The notes: generated from the sequence alone by a model not told the origin. A DNA stretch of 64,000 bases from Phycisphaerales bacterium (GCA_029260515.1 JAJDDC010000063.1:1-64000), one strand, 5' to 3'; numbered from the stretch's first letter, positions 43,178 through 52,848 are shown. Numbers and translations are program-made.

Positions 43178-44743
43178 TTACTCGTACTGGTTGGTGGCCT
43201 CGGTCTCGGCGACGGGCTCGCCGACGAGGTTGTCCGAGTTCATGGAGACGCCGAAGCGGACCGACGCGACCTCGGAGGCCCGGACCGTGACGGTCCAGGT
43301 CGCCCGCTGCTTGGCCTCGAGGCGCGCCAGCGGGGCGAAGGTGAGGGTGTTGCCACGCAGGGTGCCGGTGGTTGCGCCGGCGGAGCTCACGTACTCCTGT
43401 GCGCCCGGGATCGTGCAGATGATCCGGACGTTGTTGTCGAGCGCGAAGCCCTGGTTGGTGGCGGTGATGGTGTAGGTGGTGGTCTCGCCGACCTGGATCG
43501 GGTCGGGGCTGTCCACGACCTCGAGCAGGATGGCCGGCACGCCCTGGACGTTCGTGCAGGCCTGGGCCGTCACGTTGTCGGCGCAGTAGGCCGAGGCGGT
43601 GGCGGTGTTGCACAGCTCGCCCGGACGCACGGCGGCGACAGTGACGGTGACCGTCTTGCTCGCGCCGGCCGCGAGGTTGCCCACACGCCAGGCGACCTGC
43701 CCGCCCTGGAGCGTCCCGCCGTCGGAGGCGCTGACGAACTGCGAGCCGGCGGCGATGGTGTCGCGGATGACGGTGTCACGCGCGACGCCGTCGCCCGAGT
43801 TGGTCACCTTGATCTCGTAGGCGATGTTGGTCGATGCGCCCGAGACGAATCGGCGCTCGGGGCCCGTCTTGGTGATCGCGAGCTTGGGCGCCCGGATGAC
43901 GGTGGTGACCTCGTTGGATGAGGCCTCGATGCCGCCGCCCTTGGCGGTCGCGGTGTTGGTGTAGCGACCGGTCTTGTCGGCGTTGACCCGCATGGAGTAC
44001 TTCTTGGTCTCGCCGGGCTTGAGCCCGCCATCGACGTTGAAGCTGACCTGCTGGCGACCGTTGCTGGTCATGCCGTCGGGCAGGGTGTCGTTGACGACGA
44101 CGCTGTCGATGGAGCCGGTGCCGGAGTTTGTCACCTCGAACATGTAGGTGATCTCGTCGCACTTGAGCGCCTCGGCGGGGCCGGACTTGGTGATCTTCAG
44201 CTCGGGCTGGACCACCGGGATCGACGCGCACAGCGCCGAGTTGTACGTCGCGGTGACGCATGATGCGATCCGCCCGACCGCGGTCGCGGTCGCGTTGATC
44301 TTGATCACCTTCGTCTCGCGTGGGCCCAGGTCGCCGATCGCCCAGCGGAGCGAGTTGCCGCTCGTGGAGGCGGGGCTCGGCGTGGAGCTGTTGAACTTAA
44401 AGTTGTCGCCCAGGTCGTCCTGGACCACGACCTCGGACAGCGAGTTGCCCGTGAGGTTGGTCACGACGAGCTGGTACTCGAACGGCTGGTTGAGGCGGAC
44501 CTCGGCGGGCACGCCCTTCTCGATGCCCAGGGCGCTCGAGGCGGGATCACCGGTCGGGTACGCCAGCCAGCTCCAGAGCAGGTTCCCGCCGCGCATCGTC
44601 GGGAAACGCGAGCTGGTCCGCTCGGGCTGGGGCTGCTCGGCGCGCGGCTGCGGCGTGGGCTCGGCCCGCTCGGTCGTCTGACAACCAAAGCCGATCATCA
44701 TGCTCATCGCCGCGAGCGCGGCGAACATAGTCCTCGATTTCAT
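43178..44743 (-). CDS. DUF11-repeat surface lipoprotein
   Basis: 521 residues. ATG 44743 is preceded by AGGAGG. The lipoprotein signal ends MIGFGC|QTTE. After a Pro/Gln linker, about four DUF11-type beta domains follow, each with the pattern YQLVVTNLTGNSLSEVVVQDDLG ... RWAIGDLGPRETKVI, or 'TYMFEVTNSGTGSIDSVVVNDTLPDGM' type strands, with cysteines near domain ends (SCVTATYNSALCASIP, ACTNVQ). DUF11 repeats occur in large cell-surface proteins of planctomycetes and chlamydiae (OmcB). A structural or adhesive role is expected. It has its own terminator and is not in an operon. Confidence 0.9.
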   Translation of the reverse strand: MKSRTMFAALAAMSMMIGFGCQTTERAEPTPQPRAEQPQPERTSSRFPTMRGGNLLWSWLAYPTGDPASSALGIEKGVPAEVRLNQPFEYQLVVTNLTGNSLSEVVVQDDLGDNFKFNSSTPSPASTSGNSLRWAIGDLGPRETKVIKINATATAVGRIASCVTATYNSALCASIPVVQPELKITKSGPAEALKCDEITYMFEVTNSGTGSIDSVVVNDTLPDGMTSNGRQQVSFNVDGGLKPGETKKYSMRVNADKTGRYTNTATAKGGGIEASSNEVTTVIRAPKLAITKTGPERRFVSGASTNIAYEIKVTNSGDGVARDTVIRDTIAAGSQFVSASDGGTLQGGQVAWRVGNLAAGASKTVTVTVAAVRPGELCNTATASAYCADNVTAQACTNVQGVPAILLEVVDSPDPIQVGETTTYTITATNQGFALDNNVRIICTIPGAQEYVSSAGATTGTLRGNTLTFAPLARLEAKQRATWTVTVRASEVASVRFGVSMNSDNLVGEPVAETEATNQYE

Positions 44744-44956
44744 CCTTCGATCCTCCTGATATCGTTTATGGAACCGCACGCGGACACGTCCACCGCCGAG
44801 CACGTTCCCGCACTTACTACACATTTCCCCGCGGGGCGAACGCCCCAAGGAAGGGATGCTAGGCCTGACCCCGCCTCGCCAGGCCAGAAAACCCGCCTGG
44901 GCGCCCCCCGGCATCCCCCCCGATCAGCAGGGGACAATCCCCCAGAGCCCCACCGC

Positions 44957-46513
44957 TTACTCCCACTCGATCGTCGCGGGCGGCTTGCTGGATATGTCGT
45001 ACACCACGCGGTTTACGCCCCGGACCTCGTTGATGATCCGGTTGCTCGTCCGGGCGAGCACGTCGTAGGGGATCCGTGCCCAGTCGGCGGTCATAAAGTC
45101 CTGCGTTTCTACCGCCCGCAGCGCCACGACGCTCTCGTACGTCCGCCCGTCGCCCATCACGCCCACGGACTTTACCGGGAGCAGAACAGCGAAAACCTGG
45201 CTGGTTTTGCGGTACAGGCCGGCGGCGACGATCTCCTCGAGCAGGATCTCGTCGCACTCACGCAGCACGTGCAGCTTGTCGGGCGTGACCTCGCCGAGTA
45301 CCCGGACAGCCAGCCCCGGGCCCGGGAACGGGTGGCGCCACACGATCTGGTCGGGCACGCCCAGCACCTCGCCCAGCTTGCGGACCTCGTCCTTGAACAG
45401 CTCGCGCATCGGCTCGACCAGCTCGAAGCCCAGCTCTTCGGGCAGCCCGCCGACGTTGTGGTGCAGCTTGATGTTGGCCGCGTGCCCCGAGTGCCCGTGC
45501 CCTGACTCGATCACGTCCGGGTAGAGCGTGCCCTGGGCGAGGAAGTGCGCATCGGGGATGTCCTCGGCGGATTCCTTGAACACATCGATGAACCGCGAGC
45601 CGATACGCCTGCGCTTCTCCTGCGGGTCCTCGACACCCGCCAGGTCGGACAGGAACGCCTCCGACGCGTCCACGACGCGCAGGTCCAGCTTGAAGTGGTC
45701 TCGGAAGGTGGTCTCGACGAGCCCGCGCTCGTTCTTGCGGAGCAGCCCGTTGTCCACGAACACGCATGTGAGCCTGTCGCCGATCGCCATGTGCAGGAGC
45801 GCCGCGGTGACCGACGAGTCCACGCCGCCCGAGAGCCCGCAGATGACGCGCTTGTCGCCCACCTGTTGGCGGACCTCGGCGGCCTTCGCCTCGGCGAACT
45901 CGCTCATCCGCCAGTTCCCGTCGGCCCCGCAGATCTCGTAGAGGAAGTTTCGCAGGATGTCCACGCCGTGGGGTGTGTGCGTGACCTCCGGGTGGAACTG
46001 CACGCCGAAGAACGAACGGTCCGAGTCCTCGCGCGAGCGGGCCGCGGCGAATGGGCACGTGGGCGTCGAGGCCAGCGTCTCGAGCTGTGCGGCGTCCAGG
46101 TCGCTGATCTGGTCGCCGTGCGACATCCAGACCGTGGTCCGCTCGGGGATCGCCTCGAACAGGGCGCTGCGCCGGTGCACGTCCAGCGAAGCGCGCCCGA
46201 ACTCGCGGTTGTCAGAGCGGCTCACCCTCGCGCCCATCGCCTTGCACGCCAGCTGCATCCCGTAGCAGATGCCCAGCACGGGCACGCCCATTTCGAGCAC
46301 GCCCGGGTCCATAGAGGGCGCACCGTCGTCGTACACGCTCGCCGGCCCGCCCGAGAGGATGATCCCCCTGGGGCGCATCGCCGACAGCTCCGCGGGCGTG
46401 ATGTCGGGGCGCACGAGAACGCTGAACACGCCCGCCTCGCGCACGCGCCGGCAGATCAGCTGGGCGGTCTGCGAGCCAAAATCGAGAACCGGGACGATCT
46501 CGTCGTGGATCAT
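44957..46513 (-). CDS. guaA: GMP synthase (glutamine-hydrolysing)
   Basis: 518 residues, standard length. Makes GMP from XMP, ATP and glutamine. The class I glutamine amidotransferase part has Cys83 in GICYGMQLA and the His-Glu pair in [11 protein letters not shown]. The synthetase part has the PP-loop GLSGGVDSS near 222-232 and the C-terminal dimerisation region ending in TIEWE, typical of GuaA. The ATG start gives [15 protein letters not shown], the normal beginning. Divergent from the HEAT-like lipoprotein gene. Confidence 0.97.
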   Translation of the reverse strand: MIHDEIVPVLDFGSQTAQLICRRVREAGVFSVLVRPDITPAELSAMRPRGIILSGGPASVYDDGAPSMDPGVLEMGVPVLGICYGMQLACKAMGARVSRSDNREFGRASLDVHRRSALFEAIPERTTVWMSHGDQISDLDAAQLETLASTPTCPFAAARSREDSDRSFFGVQFHPEVTHTPHGVDILRNFLYEICGADGNWRMSEFAEAKAAEVRQQVGDKRVICGLSGGVDSSVTAALLHMAIGDRLTCVFVDNGLLRKNERGLVETTFRDHFKLDLRVVDASEAFLSDLAGVEDPQEKRRRIGSRFIDVFKESAEDIPDAHFLAQGTLYPDVIESGHGHSGHAANIKLHHNVGGLPEELGFELVEPMRELFKDEVRKLGEVLGVPDQIVWRHPFPGPGLAVRVLGEVTPDKLHVLRECDEILLEEIVAAGLYRKTSQVFAVLLPVKSVGVMGDGRTYESVVALRAVETQDFMTADWARIPYDVLARTSNRIINEVRGVNRVVYDISSKPPATIEWE

Positions 46514-46683
46514 CTGCCGAAGACTCCTTGTCGCGGGTCGGGGGGAAGCGGGAGCGTAGTCCCATCCGCCGCGTGCCGACCGAACGGAGGCGTCAATTGG
46601 CTAGTGTCCGCCAACTCTTATTCTCGGACCCGACCGCCGCCCGTCCGTCCCGGCGCGTGCGGGGCGCGAATACACTCCGCCCC

Positions 46684-47127
46684 GTGAGCCCCCAGGGCCC
46701 CACAACCCGTGCACGCGTGTCAGTGATCGCCCTGGCGGGCGGTTTCCTAACAATGGGCGGATGCCCGAGCGCAAAGACCGCCTTCGATTCACCTGCGCCT
46801 TCGAAGCGCCTGGATGCCATCGTGGACGCGGCGGCAAGGAATGACCGATCAACCGTCCGCCAGCTCGTTGGCATGCTCGAGAGCGACGACCCGGCCGAGC
46901 GCATGCTCGCGATCCGGGCCCTCGAACGGATCACAGACCAGACCCTCGGCTACCACCACGAGGACCCCGAGTGGAAAAGAGTCGAGAGCGTCAACCGATG
47001 GGAGCATTGGCTCGAATCGAACGAGACGGCCCTCCCCGAGACCGCCGGCGCCGGCGCGGACCAGCAGGGCCACAACCCGCGGGGCGAGATCGCGACCAGC
47101 CCGGGCACAACGCCCGCTGGCGGGTGA
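46684..47127 (+). CDS. Small HEAT-like lipoprotein
   Basis: 147 residues from GTG 46684; the ORF extends further upstream but the lipoprotein signal (VSVIALAGGFLTMGGC) supports this start. After the lipobox a short helical part (RLDAIVDAAARNDRSTVRQLVGMLESDDPAERMLAIRALERIT) looks like one or two HEAT-type repeats. The tail is Pro/Gly-rich. A strong ribosome site was not seen, so the start is the weak point. Divergent from guaA and 27 bases before the anti-sigma kinase gene. Confidence 0.65.
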   Translation: MSPQGPTTRARVSVIALAGGFLTMGGCPSAKTAFDSPAPSKRLDAIVDAAARNDRSTVRQLVGMLESDDPAERMLAIRALERITDQTLGYHHEDPEWKRVESVNRWEHWLESNETALPETAGAGADQQGHNPRGEIATSPGTTPAGG

Positions 47128-47154
47128 TCGGCGCCCCACCAGAGTAAACCGCTT

Positions 47155-47661
47155 ATGCGTGACCGACCACACATCCGAGTGGAGCTGCTCAGCAATCCCG
47201 TCTACCTCTGCGGCGCGCGCGAGCTCGTCGCCTCGGTCTCCAAGCGCCTCGGCTTCGACGACCTCGACTGCTCCAAGATCGCCCTCGCAGTTGACGAGGC
47301 GTTGTGCAACATCATCCGGCACGGCTACCAGCGCCGCACCGACGGGCAGATCTGGATCAGCATCTGGCCGCTCGAGGAAGAGGGGGGCGCACGCGCCTGC
47401 GGCATCCGCATCGTCATCGAGGACGAGGCCAAGCAGATCGACCCCGAGCAGGTCCGCGGGCGCGAGCTGTCGGACATCCGCCCGGGCGGGCTGGGCGTGC
47501 ACATCATCCGCGAGGTCATGGACGAGGCCGTCTACGAGCAACGCCAGCCCCGGGGCATGCGGCTGACCCTCGTGAAGCGCTGCCAGAACGTCGAAACCCC
47601 CTCCCGCCTCGCACAGGCCACCGCGGCGGCGTCCTTGAAGAGGCACAAGTCGCCACGCTAA
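47155..47661 (+). CDS. Anti-sigma regulatory factor-type ATP-binding protein (RsbW-like)
   Basis: 168 residues. GHKL ATPase of the RsbW / SpoIIAB group. N-box DEALCNIIRHGY at 47-58 has the Mg-binding Asn; the G1 box is VIEDEAKQID near 95, where most family members have D-x-G, so it is degenerate; G2 is GGLGVHIIREVMDE near 120. It probably phosphorylates the STAS protein downstream or binds it. First of three same-strand genes: this kinase, a STAS protein (18 bases away) and MlaE. Confidence 0.9.
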   Translation: MRDRPHIRVELLSNPVYLCGARELVASVSKRLGFDDLDCSKIALAVDEALCNIIRHGYQRRTDGQIWISIWPLEEEGGARACGIRIVIEDEAKQIDPEQVRGRELSDIRPGGLGVHIIREVMDEAVYEQRQPRGMRLTLVKRCQNVETPSRLAQATAAASLKRHKSPR

Positions 47662-47679
47662 GCTTGCGCAGAAGGTCTC

Positions 47680-48030
47680 ATGCCGCAACAAGATCACACC
47701 ATCGTCGTCAAGACCGACCTCGCCCCGGGCGTCGTGGTCGTCCACCCATCGGGCGATATCGACATGAGCCGCTCGCCCGAGCTGCGGGCCGCGATCCGCT
47801 CGGTCCAGGAGCGCAAGCCCCCCAAGCTCGTCGTGGACCTCTCCGACGTCGAGTACATGGACAGCTCGGGCCTGGCGACGCTCGTCGAGGCCATGCGGAC
47901 CTCGAAGGCGAACAAGACCGCCATGGTCATCTGCGGCATGCACGACAAGGTCCGGTCGATCTTCGAGATCGCACGCCTCAACCAGTTCTTCACCATCGTC
48001 GATGACCTGGACGCCGCCGTCTCGGCCTGA
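47680..48030 (+). CDS. STAS-domain protein (anti-sigma factor antagonist-like)
   Basis: 116 residues. The STAS fold is clear: VVVVHPSGDIDMSRSPELRAAI, then LVVDLSDVEYMDSSGLATLVEAM, where Ser62 or Ser63 in the DSSG turn is the usual phosphorylation site, and VICGMHDKVRSIFEIARL. It could be the partner of the adjacent RsbW-like kinase, or the MlaB-like STAS component of the lipid transporter whose permease gene (MlaE) follows 22 bases downstream. The typical MlaB motif is not distinguishable from RsbV by eye. Confidence 0.9.
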   Translation: MPQQDHTIVVKTDLAPGVVVVHPSGDIDMSRSPELRAAIRSVQERKPPKLVVDLSDVEYMDSSGLATLVEAMRTSKANKTAMVICGMHDKVRSIFEIARLNQFFTIVDDLDAAVSA

Positions 48031-48052
48031 GCCCGGTCGAGGATCCGCCAGC

Positions 48053-48913
48053 ATGGGCGAGCAGACCAACGCCCCCGACCGCGTGCCGCGCAGCCACAGG
48101 GGCGCGACGCTGCTGACGCCCTTCGGGTTCCTCGGCGCCCGCACGATCAACATCCTCGAGCACATCGGCACGCTCGTGCACCTCCACTTCGAGGCCTCGT
48201 CGTGGGTGCTGCTCGCCGCGACCACACGCAACATCCGCCTGGGGCGCACGGCTCTGGTCACGCAGATCTGCCGCGTGGGCGTGCAGTCTGTGTTCATCGT
48301 CTCGCTCGTCTCGTTCGCCGTGGGCCTGATCCTCGCGCTGCAGCTCTCGCCGCCGCTGGACGAGTTCGGGCAGAAGGCGCTGGTCGCGAACATCATCTCG
48401 GTCGCGGTGCTCCGCGAGCTGGGCCCGCTGATCGGGGCGATCGTGCTCACGGGCTTCGCGGGCGCGTCGATCGCCGCGGAGATCGGCACGATGGTCGTCT
48501 CCGAGGAGATCGAGGCGCTCGAGGCGCACGCGCTCAACCCGGTGCGGTTCCTCGTGGTCCCCCGTGTGATCGCCTCGACGATGAGCATGACGTGCCTGGG
48601 CGTGATCGCCTCGACGGTCGCGATCGCGGCCTCGGTCATCGTCGCCGTCTCCGTCCTCGATATCCCATTCGAGACCTACTGGACCAACATGCTCAACCAG
48701 GCCAAGCTCGTTGACTTCATGACGGGCGTGGTCAAGGGCGGGGTCTTCGGCCTGCTCATCGGCGTCATCGCCTGCGGCAACGGGCTCAAGGTCACCGGCG
48801 GCGCCGCCGGCGTCGGACAGGCGACCACCAACACCGTCGTTGAGTGCGTCGTCGCGATCGTCATCGCCGACCTGATCTTCACGGCGATCTTCTTCGCGCT
48901 CAAGCTCTTCTGA
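48053..48913 (+). CDS. MlaE-family lipid ABC transporter permease
   Basis: 286 residues. ATG 48053; an upstream GTG reading frame extends beyond. MlaE features: LVTQICRVGVQSVFIVSLVSFAVGLILALQ, LRELGPLIGAIVLTGFAGASIAAEIGTMVVSEEIEALE, and KGGVFGLLIGVIACGNGLKV. The EIGTM..EEI region is the family signature. Moves phospholipids between the membranes with MlaF (ATPase) and MlaD, neither of which is in the window. Overlaps nothing; follows the STAS gene closely. Confidence 0.92.
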   Translation: MGEQTNAPDRVPRSHRGATLLTPFGFLGARTINILEHIGTLVHLHFEASSWVLLAATTRNIRLGRTALVTQICRVGVQSVFIVSLVSFAVGLILALQLSPPLDEFGQKALVANIISVAVLRELGPLIGAIVLTGFAGASIAAEIGTMVVSEEIEALEAHALNPVRFLVVPRVIASTMSMTCLGVIASTVAIAASVIVAVSVLDIPFETYWTNMLNQAKLVDFMTGVVKGGVFGLLIGVIACGNGLKVTGGAAGVGQATTNTVVECVVAIVIADLIFTAIFFALKLF

Positions 48914-48919
48914 GCGGGC

Positions 48920-49900
48920 TCAGCGTCGGTACCCCACCGGGTGCTCGGCCAGGGCGTACAGCTCGCGCAGCACAGTCATCCCGATGAATCCCAGGGCCGC
49001 CAGGGCGCCCATCACCATCGTCGCCTTCATCTCGCCCACGCCGAACAGCCACGCGCACGCGTACAGCGCGATCCAGAGCGCCCCGTACCGCCAGATCTTC
49101 TCCGCCGCCCTGGGCCCCGCGCCCAGCTGCGACACGCGTCGGACCGCGAGCGCCGCGAACACGCCCACCAGGATCATGGGCCAGATCCACGCTGTCGGCT
49201 CGACCCACGCGGGCCAGACGCCGCCACCCCGCTGCACGCCCAGCCAGATCAGACCCGCGGTCACGCCGACCCACCCGGCCGCCGCGAAGACCACCGCGCG
49301 GCGCGAGATCCGCGGGCTCTTGCGGCTCAGCCTGTGCGTCAGCCCGCCGAGCACCAGCGCGTGCGTCATCACAAGCCACACCGGCACGAGGAACCGCAGC
49401 TCGACATTGGGCGCGAGCATGTGCCCGGTGTAGATCAGCCCGAGCAGCACCATCCCGATCGCGGGCACGAACTTGCCCAGAACGTTGAACACCAGGATCG
49501 CCAGCGCCACGAGCAGCGTAAGCACGACGCAGGTCGTCCCGAACACGGTCGCGCCCAGGACCGAGACGATGAGCGACCCCGCGACCGCGAGCACGACCGC
49601 CTCGGGCGCGAGCTGGCCCTCGCCGATCGGTCGGTCGAGGCGCATCGCCCGGTCGCGGTGCAGGTCCATCACGTCGTTGAGGGCGGCGCCGTAGGCGAAC
49701 AGGCCCACCGCGTTCGCAGCCCCGGCGCCCAGCAACGCCCACAGGGGCTTGTCCTGCAGCGGCGCGGGCGCGGCGAGCATCTCGTAGGCGTACCCCCGGG
49801 TCCACAGGATGACGAACCAGACGTTGGCGACCGCGGCGAACGCGGTCGTCACCCGCGTCAGACGCAGGACGGGGGCCAGTCGATCCAGCACGCGGGGCAT
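48920..49900 (-). CDS. UbiA-family prenyltransferase
   Basis: 326 residues, eight or nine transmembrane helices. The first Asp-rich motif NDVMDLHRDRAMRLDRPI (residues 75-92) is intact and binds the magnesium-prenyl diphosphate. The second motif (usually D-x3-D around residue 200) was not found; the corresponding stretch reads YTGHMLAPNVEL and LTHRLSRKSP. Members attach prenyl chains to quinone or porphyrin rings. Which acceptor it uses cannot be said; no ubi, men or hem gene is beside it. Divergent from ribH, convergent with MlaE. Confidence 0.85.
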   Translation of the reverse strand: MPRVLDRLAPVLRLTRVTTAFAAVANVWFVILWTRGYAYEMLAAPAPLQDKPLWALLGAGAANAVGLFAYGAALNDVMDLHRDRAMRLDRPIGEGQLAPEAVVLAVAGSLIVSVLGATVFGTTCVVLTLLVALAILVFNVLGKFVPAIGMVLLGLIYTGHMLAPNVELRFLVPVWLVMTHALVLGGLTHRLSRKSPRISRRAVVFAAAGWVGVTAGLIWLGVQRGGGVWPAWVEPTAWIWPMILVGVFAALAVRRVSQLGAGPRAAEKIWRYGALWIALYACAWLFGVGEMKATMVMGALAALGFIGMTVLRELYALAEHPVGYRR

Positions 49901-49962
49901 CGGCGCATCGTACCTCCCCCGAGGACGCCGCCCCCGAGCGGGCGGCCCTACGATCGCGGTCC

Positions 49963-50481
49963 ATGCCCGAGCCCGACCCCGTCGCCATCATCGTCAGCCG
50001 GTACAACGCGTCGATCACGTCGCGCCTGCTCGACGCCGCCGTCGTCGAGTACCTGCACCGGGGCGGCAAGGGCGACGACCTCGCGGTCATCGAATCGCCC
50101 GGCGCTTTCGAGCTGCCGGCGATCGCCTCGGCCGCCCTGCAGACGGGGATGTACGCGGGCGTCCTGTGCCTCGGGTGCGTGATCCGGGGCCAGACGAGCC
50201 ACAACGAGCACATCAACGCCGCCGTCTCGCAGGGGCTGGCGAGCCTGGGCGTCGCGACAGGGCTGCCCGTCGCGTTCGGCGTGCTGACATGCGAGACAAG
50301 CAAGCAGGCACAGGCCCGGGCCGGGGGCGACAAGGGCAACAAGGGGCGCGAGTCGATGGCGGCGCTGCTCGAGGCGATCGACGCGTGCCGCGCGATCGAC
50401 GAGGCCGCCGACGCCGAGACGCCGGGCTTCAAGCACACCGTCTCGATCGAACTGCCGGACAAGCTCAGGGACGGCGCCTGA
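49963..50481 (+). CDS. ribH: 6,7-dimethyl-8-ribityllumazine synthase
   Basis: 172 residues. Penultimate step of riboflavin synthesis. Key elements: VAIIVSRYN, ESPGAFELPAIA, GCVIRGQTSHNEHI with the catalytic His, PVAFGVLTCETSKQA, and the RAGGDKGNKGRESM end. The TSHNEH form replaces the common T.HFDYV but keeps the His. The stop codon overlaps the nusB start (TGATG). Pairing of ribH with nusB is common in bacteria. Confidence 0.95.
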   Translation: MPEPDPVAIIVSRYNASITSRLLDAAVVEYLHRGGKGDDLAVIESPGAFELPAIASAALQTGMYAGVLCLGCVIRGQTSHNEHINAAVSQGLASLGVATGLPVAFGVLTCETSKQAQARAGGDKGNKGRESMAALLEAIDACRAIDEAADAETPGFKHTVSIELPDKLRDGA

Positions 50482-50984
50482 TGGCCACGCCCCGCGACAT
50501 CCGCCGCCTGGCCCTGCTCGCCCTGTACCAGCTCGACGCCGTCCCGGGCGTCACACCCGACGACCTCCGCGACTCGATCGAGGACCTCGAGGGCCTGAAG
50601 GAAGAAGGGCTCGAGCTGGTCGATGGCATCGGCGCCGTCGTACCCAAAGACAAGGACCACGCCGTCGCGACCGCGATCGCCGCATGGGAGGGCCGCGCCG
50701 ACGCGGACGCGGAGATGACCGCGTTGGCGCCCGAGTGGCCCACCGGGCGCCAGGCCGCGGTCGATCGCGCGATCCTGCGCCTGGCCCACCACGAGATCAC
50801 GCAGGGCGACAGCCCGCCCAAGGCGGTCGTCAACGAGGCGGTCGAGCTGGCAAAGCAGTTCAGCACCGAGAAGTCCCCGGCGTTTGTCAACGCGCTGCTG
50901 GGCAAGGTGCTCAAACGCGTGCAAGGCGGAGCACCCTCGGACGAACCCCCCGCTCCCGCGCCCAACCCGACCACACCCAGCTAG
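50481..50984 (+). CDS. nusB: Transcription antitermination factor NusB
   Basis: 167 residues. NusB shape: RRLALLALYQLDAVP near the start, PTGRQAAVDRAILRLAHHEI in the middle, PPKAVVNEAVELAKQFSTEKSPAFVNALLGKVL near the end (conserved FVNGVL-type motif). It binds boxA RNA with NusE in rRNA antitermination. The first 60 residues include a charged loop not in short NusB proteins. Coupled to ribH by a one-base overlap. A Pro-rich tail follows. Confidence 0.92.
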   Translation: MATPRDIRRLALLALYQLDAVPGVTPDDLRDSIEDLEGLKEEGLELVDGIGAVVPKDKDHAVATAIAAWEGRADADAEMTALAPEWPTGRQAAVDRAILRLAHHEITQGDSPPKAVVNEAVELAKQFSTEKSPAFVNALLGKVLKRVQGGAPSDEPPAPAPNPTTPS

Positions 50985-51090
50985 CCCCAAGCGTCAGCGC
51001 GGGGCCCGACCACGCGCGCGAGCTACGAGCGGGCCCGTCGCTCACGCTCGGGGCTAGTCTTCCGAACCGACCCGTCCCCGAGACTCACCC

Positions 51091-52023
51091 ATGGCCATCT
51101 TCAAGTCCATCCTCGGCTCGCTCAAGAAGGGCTTGACCAAGACCCGCGAGACGTTCGCGGGCGGGCTCCGCTCGATCCTCGCCGGGCGCGTGCTCAACGA
51201 CGAGCTGATCGACGAGCTCGAGGCGCGGCTGATCGAGTCTGACGTGGGCGTCGCCGCGACACGGGATCTGATCGAGGGTGTCCGCGCCGACTACAAGGCG
51301 GGCAAGCTCACCCGGGGCGAGGACGTCATCGACTTCCTCAAACGCCGCCTGATCGAGATGTGGCCGCCCGCCGACCGCGCGCTGACGTTCGCGCCGACGA
51401 ATCCCACCGTCATACTCGTCACCGGCGTCAACGGCGTCGGCAAGACCACCTCCATCGCCAAGCTCGCGCACGCCCTGAAGGCGGACGGCAAGACCGTGCT
51501 CCTCGGCGCGTGCGACACGTTCCGCGCCGGCGCGGTCAGGCAGCTCGAGATCTGGGGCGAGCGTCTGGGCGTGGACGTCATCAAGGGCCAGCAGGGGGGC
51601 GACCCCGCCGCGGTCGCGTTCGACGCGTGCGCCGCGGCCAAGGCCCGGGGCGTGGACGTACTCATCCTCGACACCGCCGGGCGCCTGCAGACCCAGGATC
51701 CGCTGATGCGCCAGCTCGAAAAGATCCGCGCCGTCGCCGCCAAGCAGATCGAGGGCGCCCCGCACGAGGCGCTGCTCGTCCTCGACGCGACCAGCGGCCA
51801 GAACGCCCTCCGCCAGGCCGAGTCGTTCTCCGCCGCCGCCGGCGTAACGGGGATCGTCCTGGCCAAGCTCGACGGCTCGGCCCGCGGCGGGATCGTCGTC
51901 GCCATCCGCCGGGGCGTCGATATCCCCGTCAAGCTGGTCGGCGTCGGAGAGCGGCCAGAAGATCTCCAACCCTTTGATCCAGAGGCGTTTATCGAAGCCA
52001 TGTTCGCCGACGACGAGGGCTGA
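51091..52023 (+). CDS. ftsY: Signal recognition particle receptor FtsY
   Basis: 310 residues. The SRP-type GTPase: a short N domain (1-95), then G1 GVNGVGKTTSIAKLA at 112-126, the DTFRAGAVRQLE motif, DTAGRLQTQ, and AKLDGSARGG followed by GVGERPEDLQPFDPEAF, the FtsY-type ending (Ffh would have an M domain). It docks ribosome-nascent chain complexes with SRP at the inner membrane. There is no long acidic A domain before the N domain. The gap to nusB is 106 bases. Confidence 0.96.
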   Translation: MAIFKSILGSLKKGLTKTRETFAGGLRSILAGRVLNDELIDELEARLIESDVGVAATRDLIEGVRADYKAGKLTRGEDVIDFLKRRLIEMWPPADRALTFAPTNPTVILVTGVNGVGKTTSIAKLAHALKADGKTVLLGACDTFRAGAVRQLEIWGERLGVDVIKGQQGGDPAAVAFDACAAAKARGVDVLILDTAGRLQTQDPLMRQLEKIRAVAAKQIEGAPHEALLVLDATSGQNALRQAESFSAAAGVTGIVLAKLDGSARGGIVVAIRRGVDIPVKLVGVGERPEDLQPFDPEAFIEAMFADDEG

Positions 52024-52164
52024 AACGCCCGGCCTCCCGTGTTTCGGGGAATGGTGTTTTGCCCAATCTTTCGCCCTGATATCGTCGCTGTTGGAGAGAG
52101 CCGCCCTGGATGGGCGGGAGAGCGACACGCACGGCCAACGCCGTGGGGAATGAGAGAGTACGCG

Positions 52165-52848
52165 ATGAATATGTTTGTTCTGCCGACAATCGTTGGCGCC
52201 TGCGCCGTCACCGCATCCGCGGGTCTAACCACGCTCGCCGAGTACGAGATCAACGACCACCCGGGCGGCAATCTCGTCCCGCCGAGCTACGCCCTGCGCC
52301 TGGACAACACGTTCGGCCTCTCGCAGGCCACGTTCAGCGCAGAGGTGTACAACAACGCCCTGCTTGTCGTGACCCAGGACACCGACTCGGGCCAGATCTT
52401 CATCGACATCAACGGCACCTTCCGCGGCGGCGAGGACGTCGGCGGTTCATGGGACAGCCCCTTCGACCTCGAAGTCAGTTTCCGCTACGAGGCGAACGTT
52501 GTCGCGGTCGCCGACGGCTGGGCCGTCGATGGCTTCGCCGTGCTCAACTCGGGAACGTTCACCCGCCTCGACACGCTCGCTTCCGAGACGATGTACGGGC
52601 TCGAGGATTCCGCCGGCGACCACGGCCCCGTCGACGAGGTGTTCAGGATCGCTGCCGACGGCTGGCGTATCGACGGCGACGACGACACCTGGGTCGGGCG
52701 CGGCTGGCTCACCCCCAACGACGACGGATCCCCCCTCCACGCCGGCGGCTCGCTCGACTGGATCTTCGTGGGCAAGAAGATCCCCGCGCCCTCGAGCCTC
52801 GCGCTGCTCGGCGTCGCGGGCGCCTGCGCATCACGCCGCCGCCGCTGA
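52165..52848 (+). CDS. PEP-CTERM secreted protein (unrelated to the 22-24 kb trio)
   Basis: 227 residues. ATG 52165 has a GAGAGAG site upstream; ATG 52150 is an alternative. The signal peptide is MNMFVLPTIVGACAVTASA. The middle is beta-rich (YALRLDNTFGLSQATFSAEV, FDLEVSFRYEA, AVADGWAVDGFAVLNSG) without a known catalytic motif. The end is IPAPSSLALLGVAGACASRRRR, the PEP-CTERM sorting signal. A clear terminator follows, so it is monocistronic. Sequence does not share the landmarks of paralogues A to C. Confidence 0.88.
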   Translation: MNMFVLPTIVGACAVTASAGLTTLAEYEINDHPGGNLVPPSYALRLDNTFGLSQATFSAEVYNNALLVVTQDTDSGQIFIDINGTFRGGEDVGGSWDSPFDLEVSFRYEANVVAVADGWAVDGFAVLNSGTFTRLDTLASETMYGLEDSAGDHGPVDEVFRIAADGWRIDGDDDTWVGRGWLTPNDDGSPLHAGGSLDWIFVGKKIPAPSSLALLGVAGACASRRRR

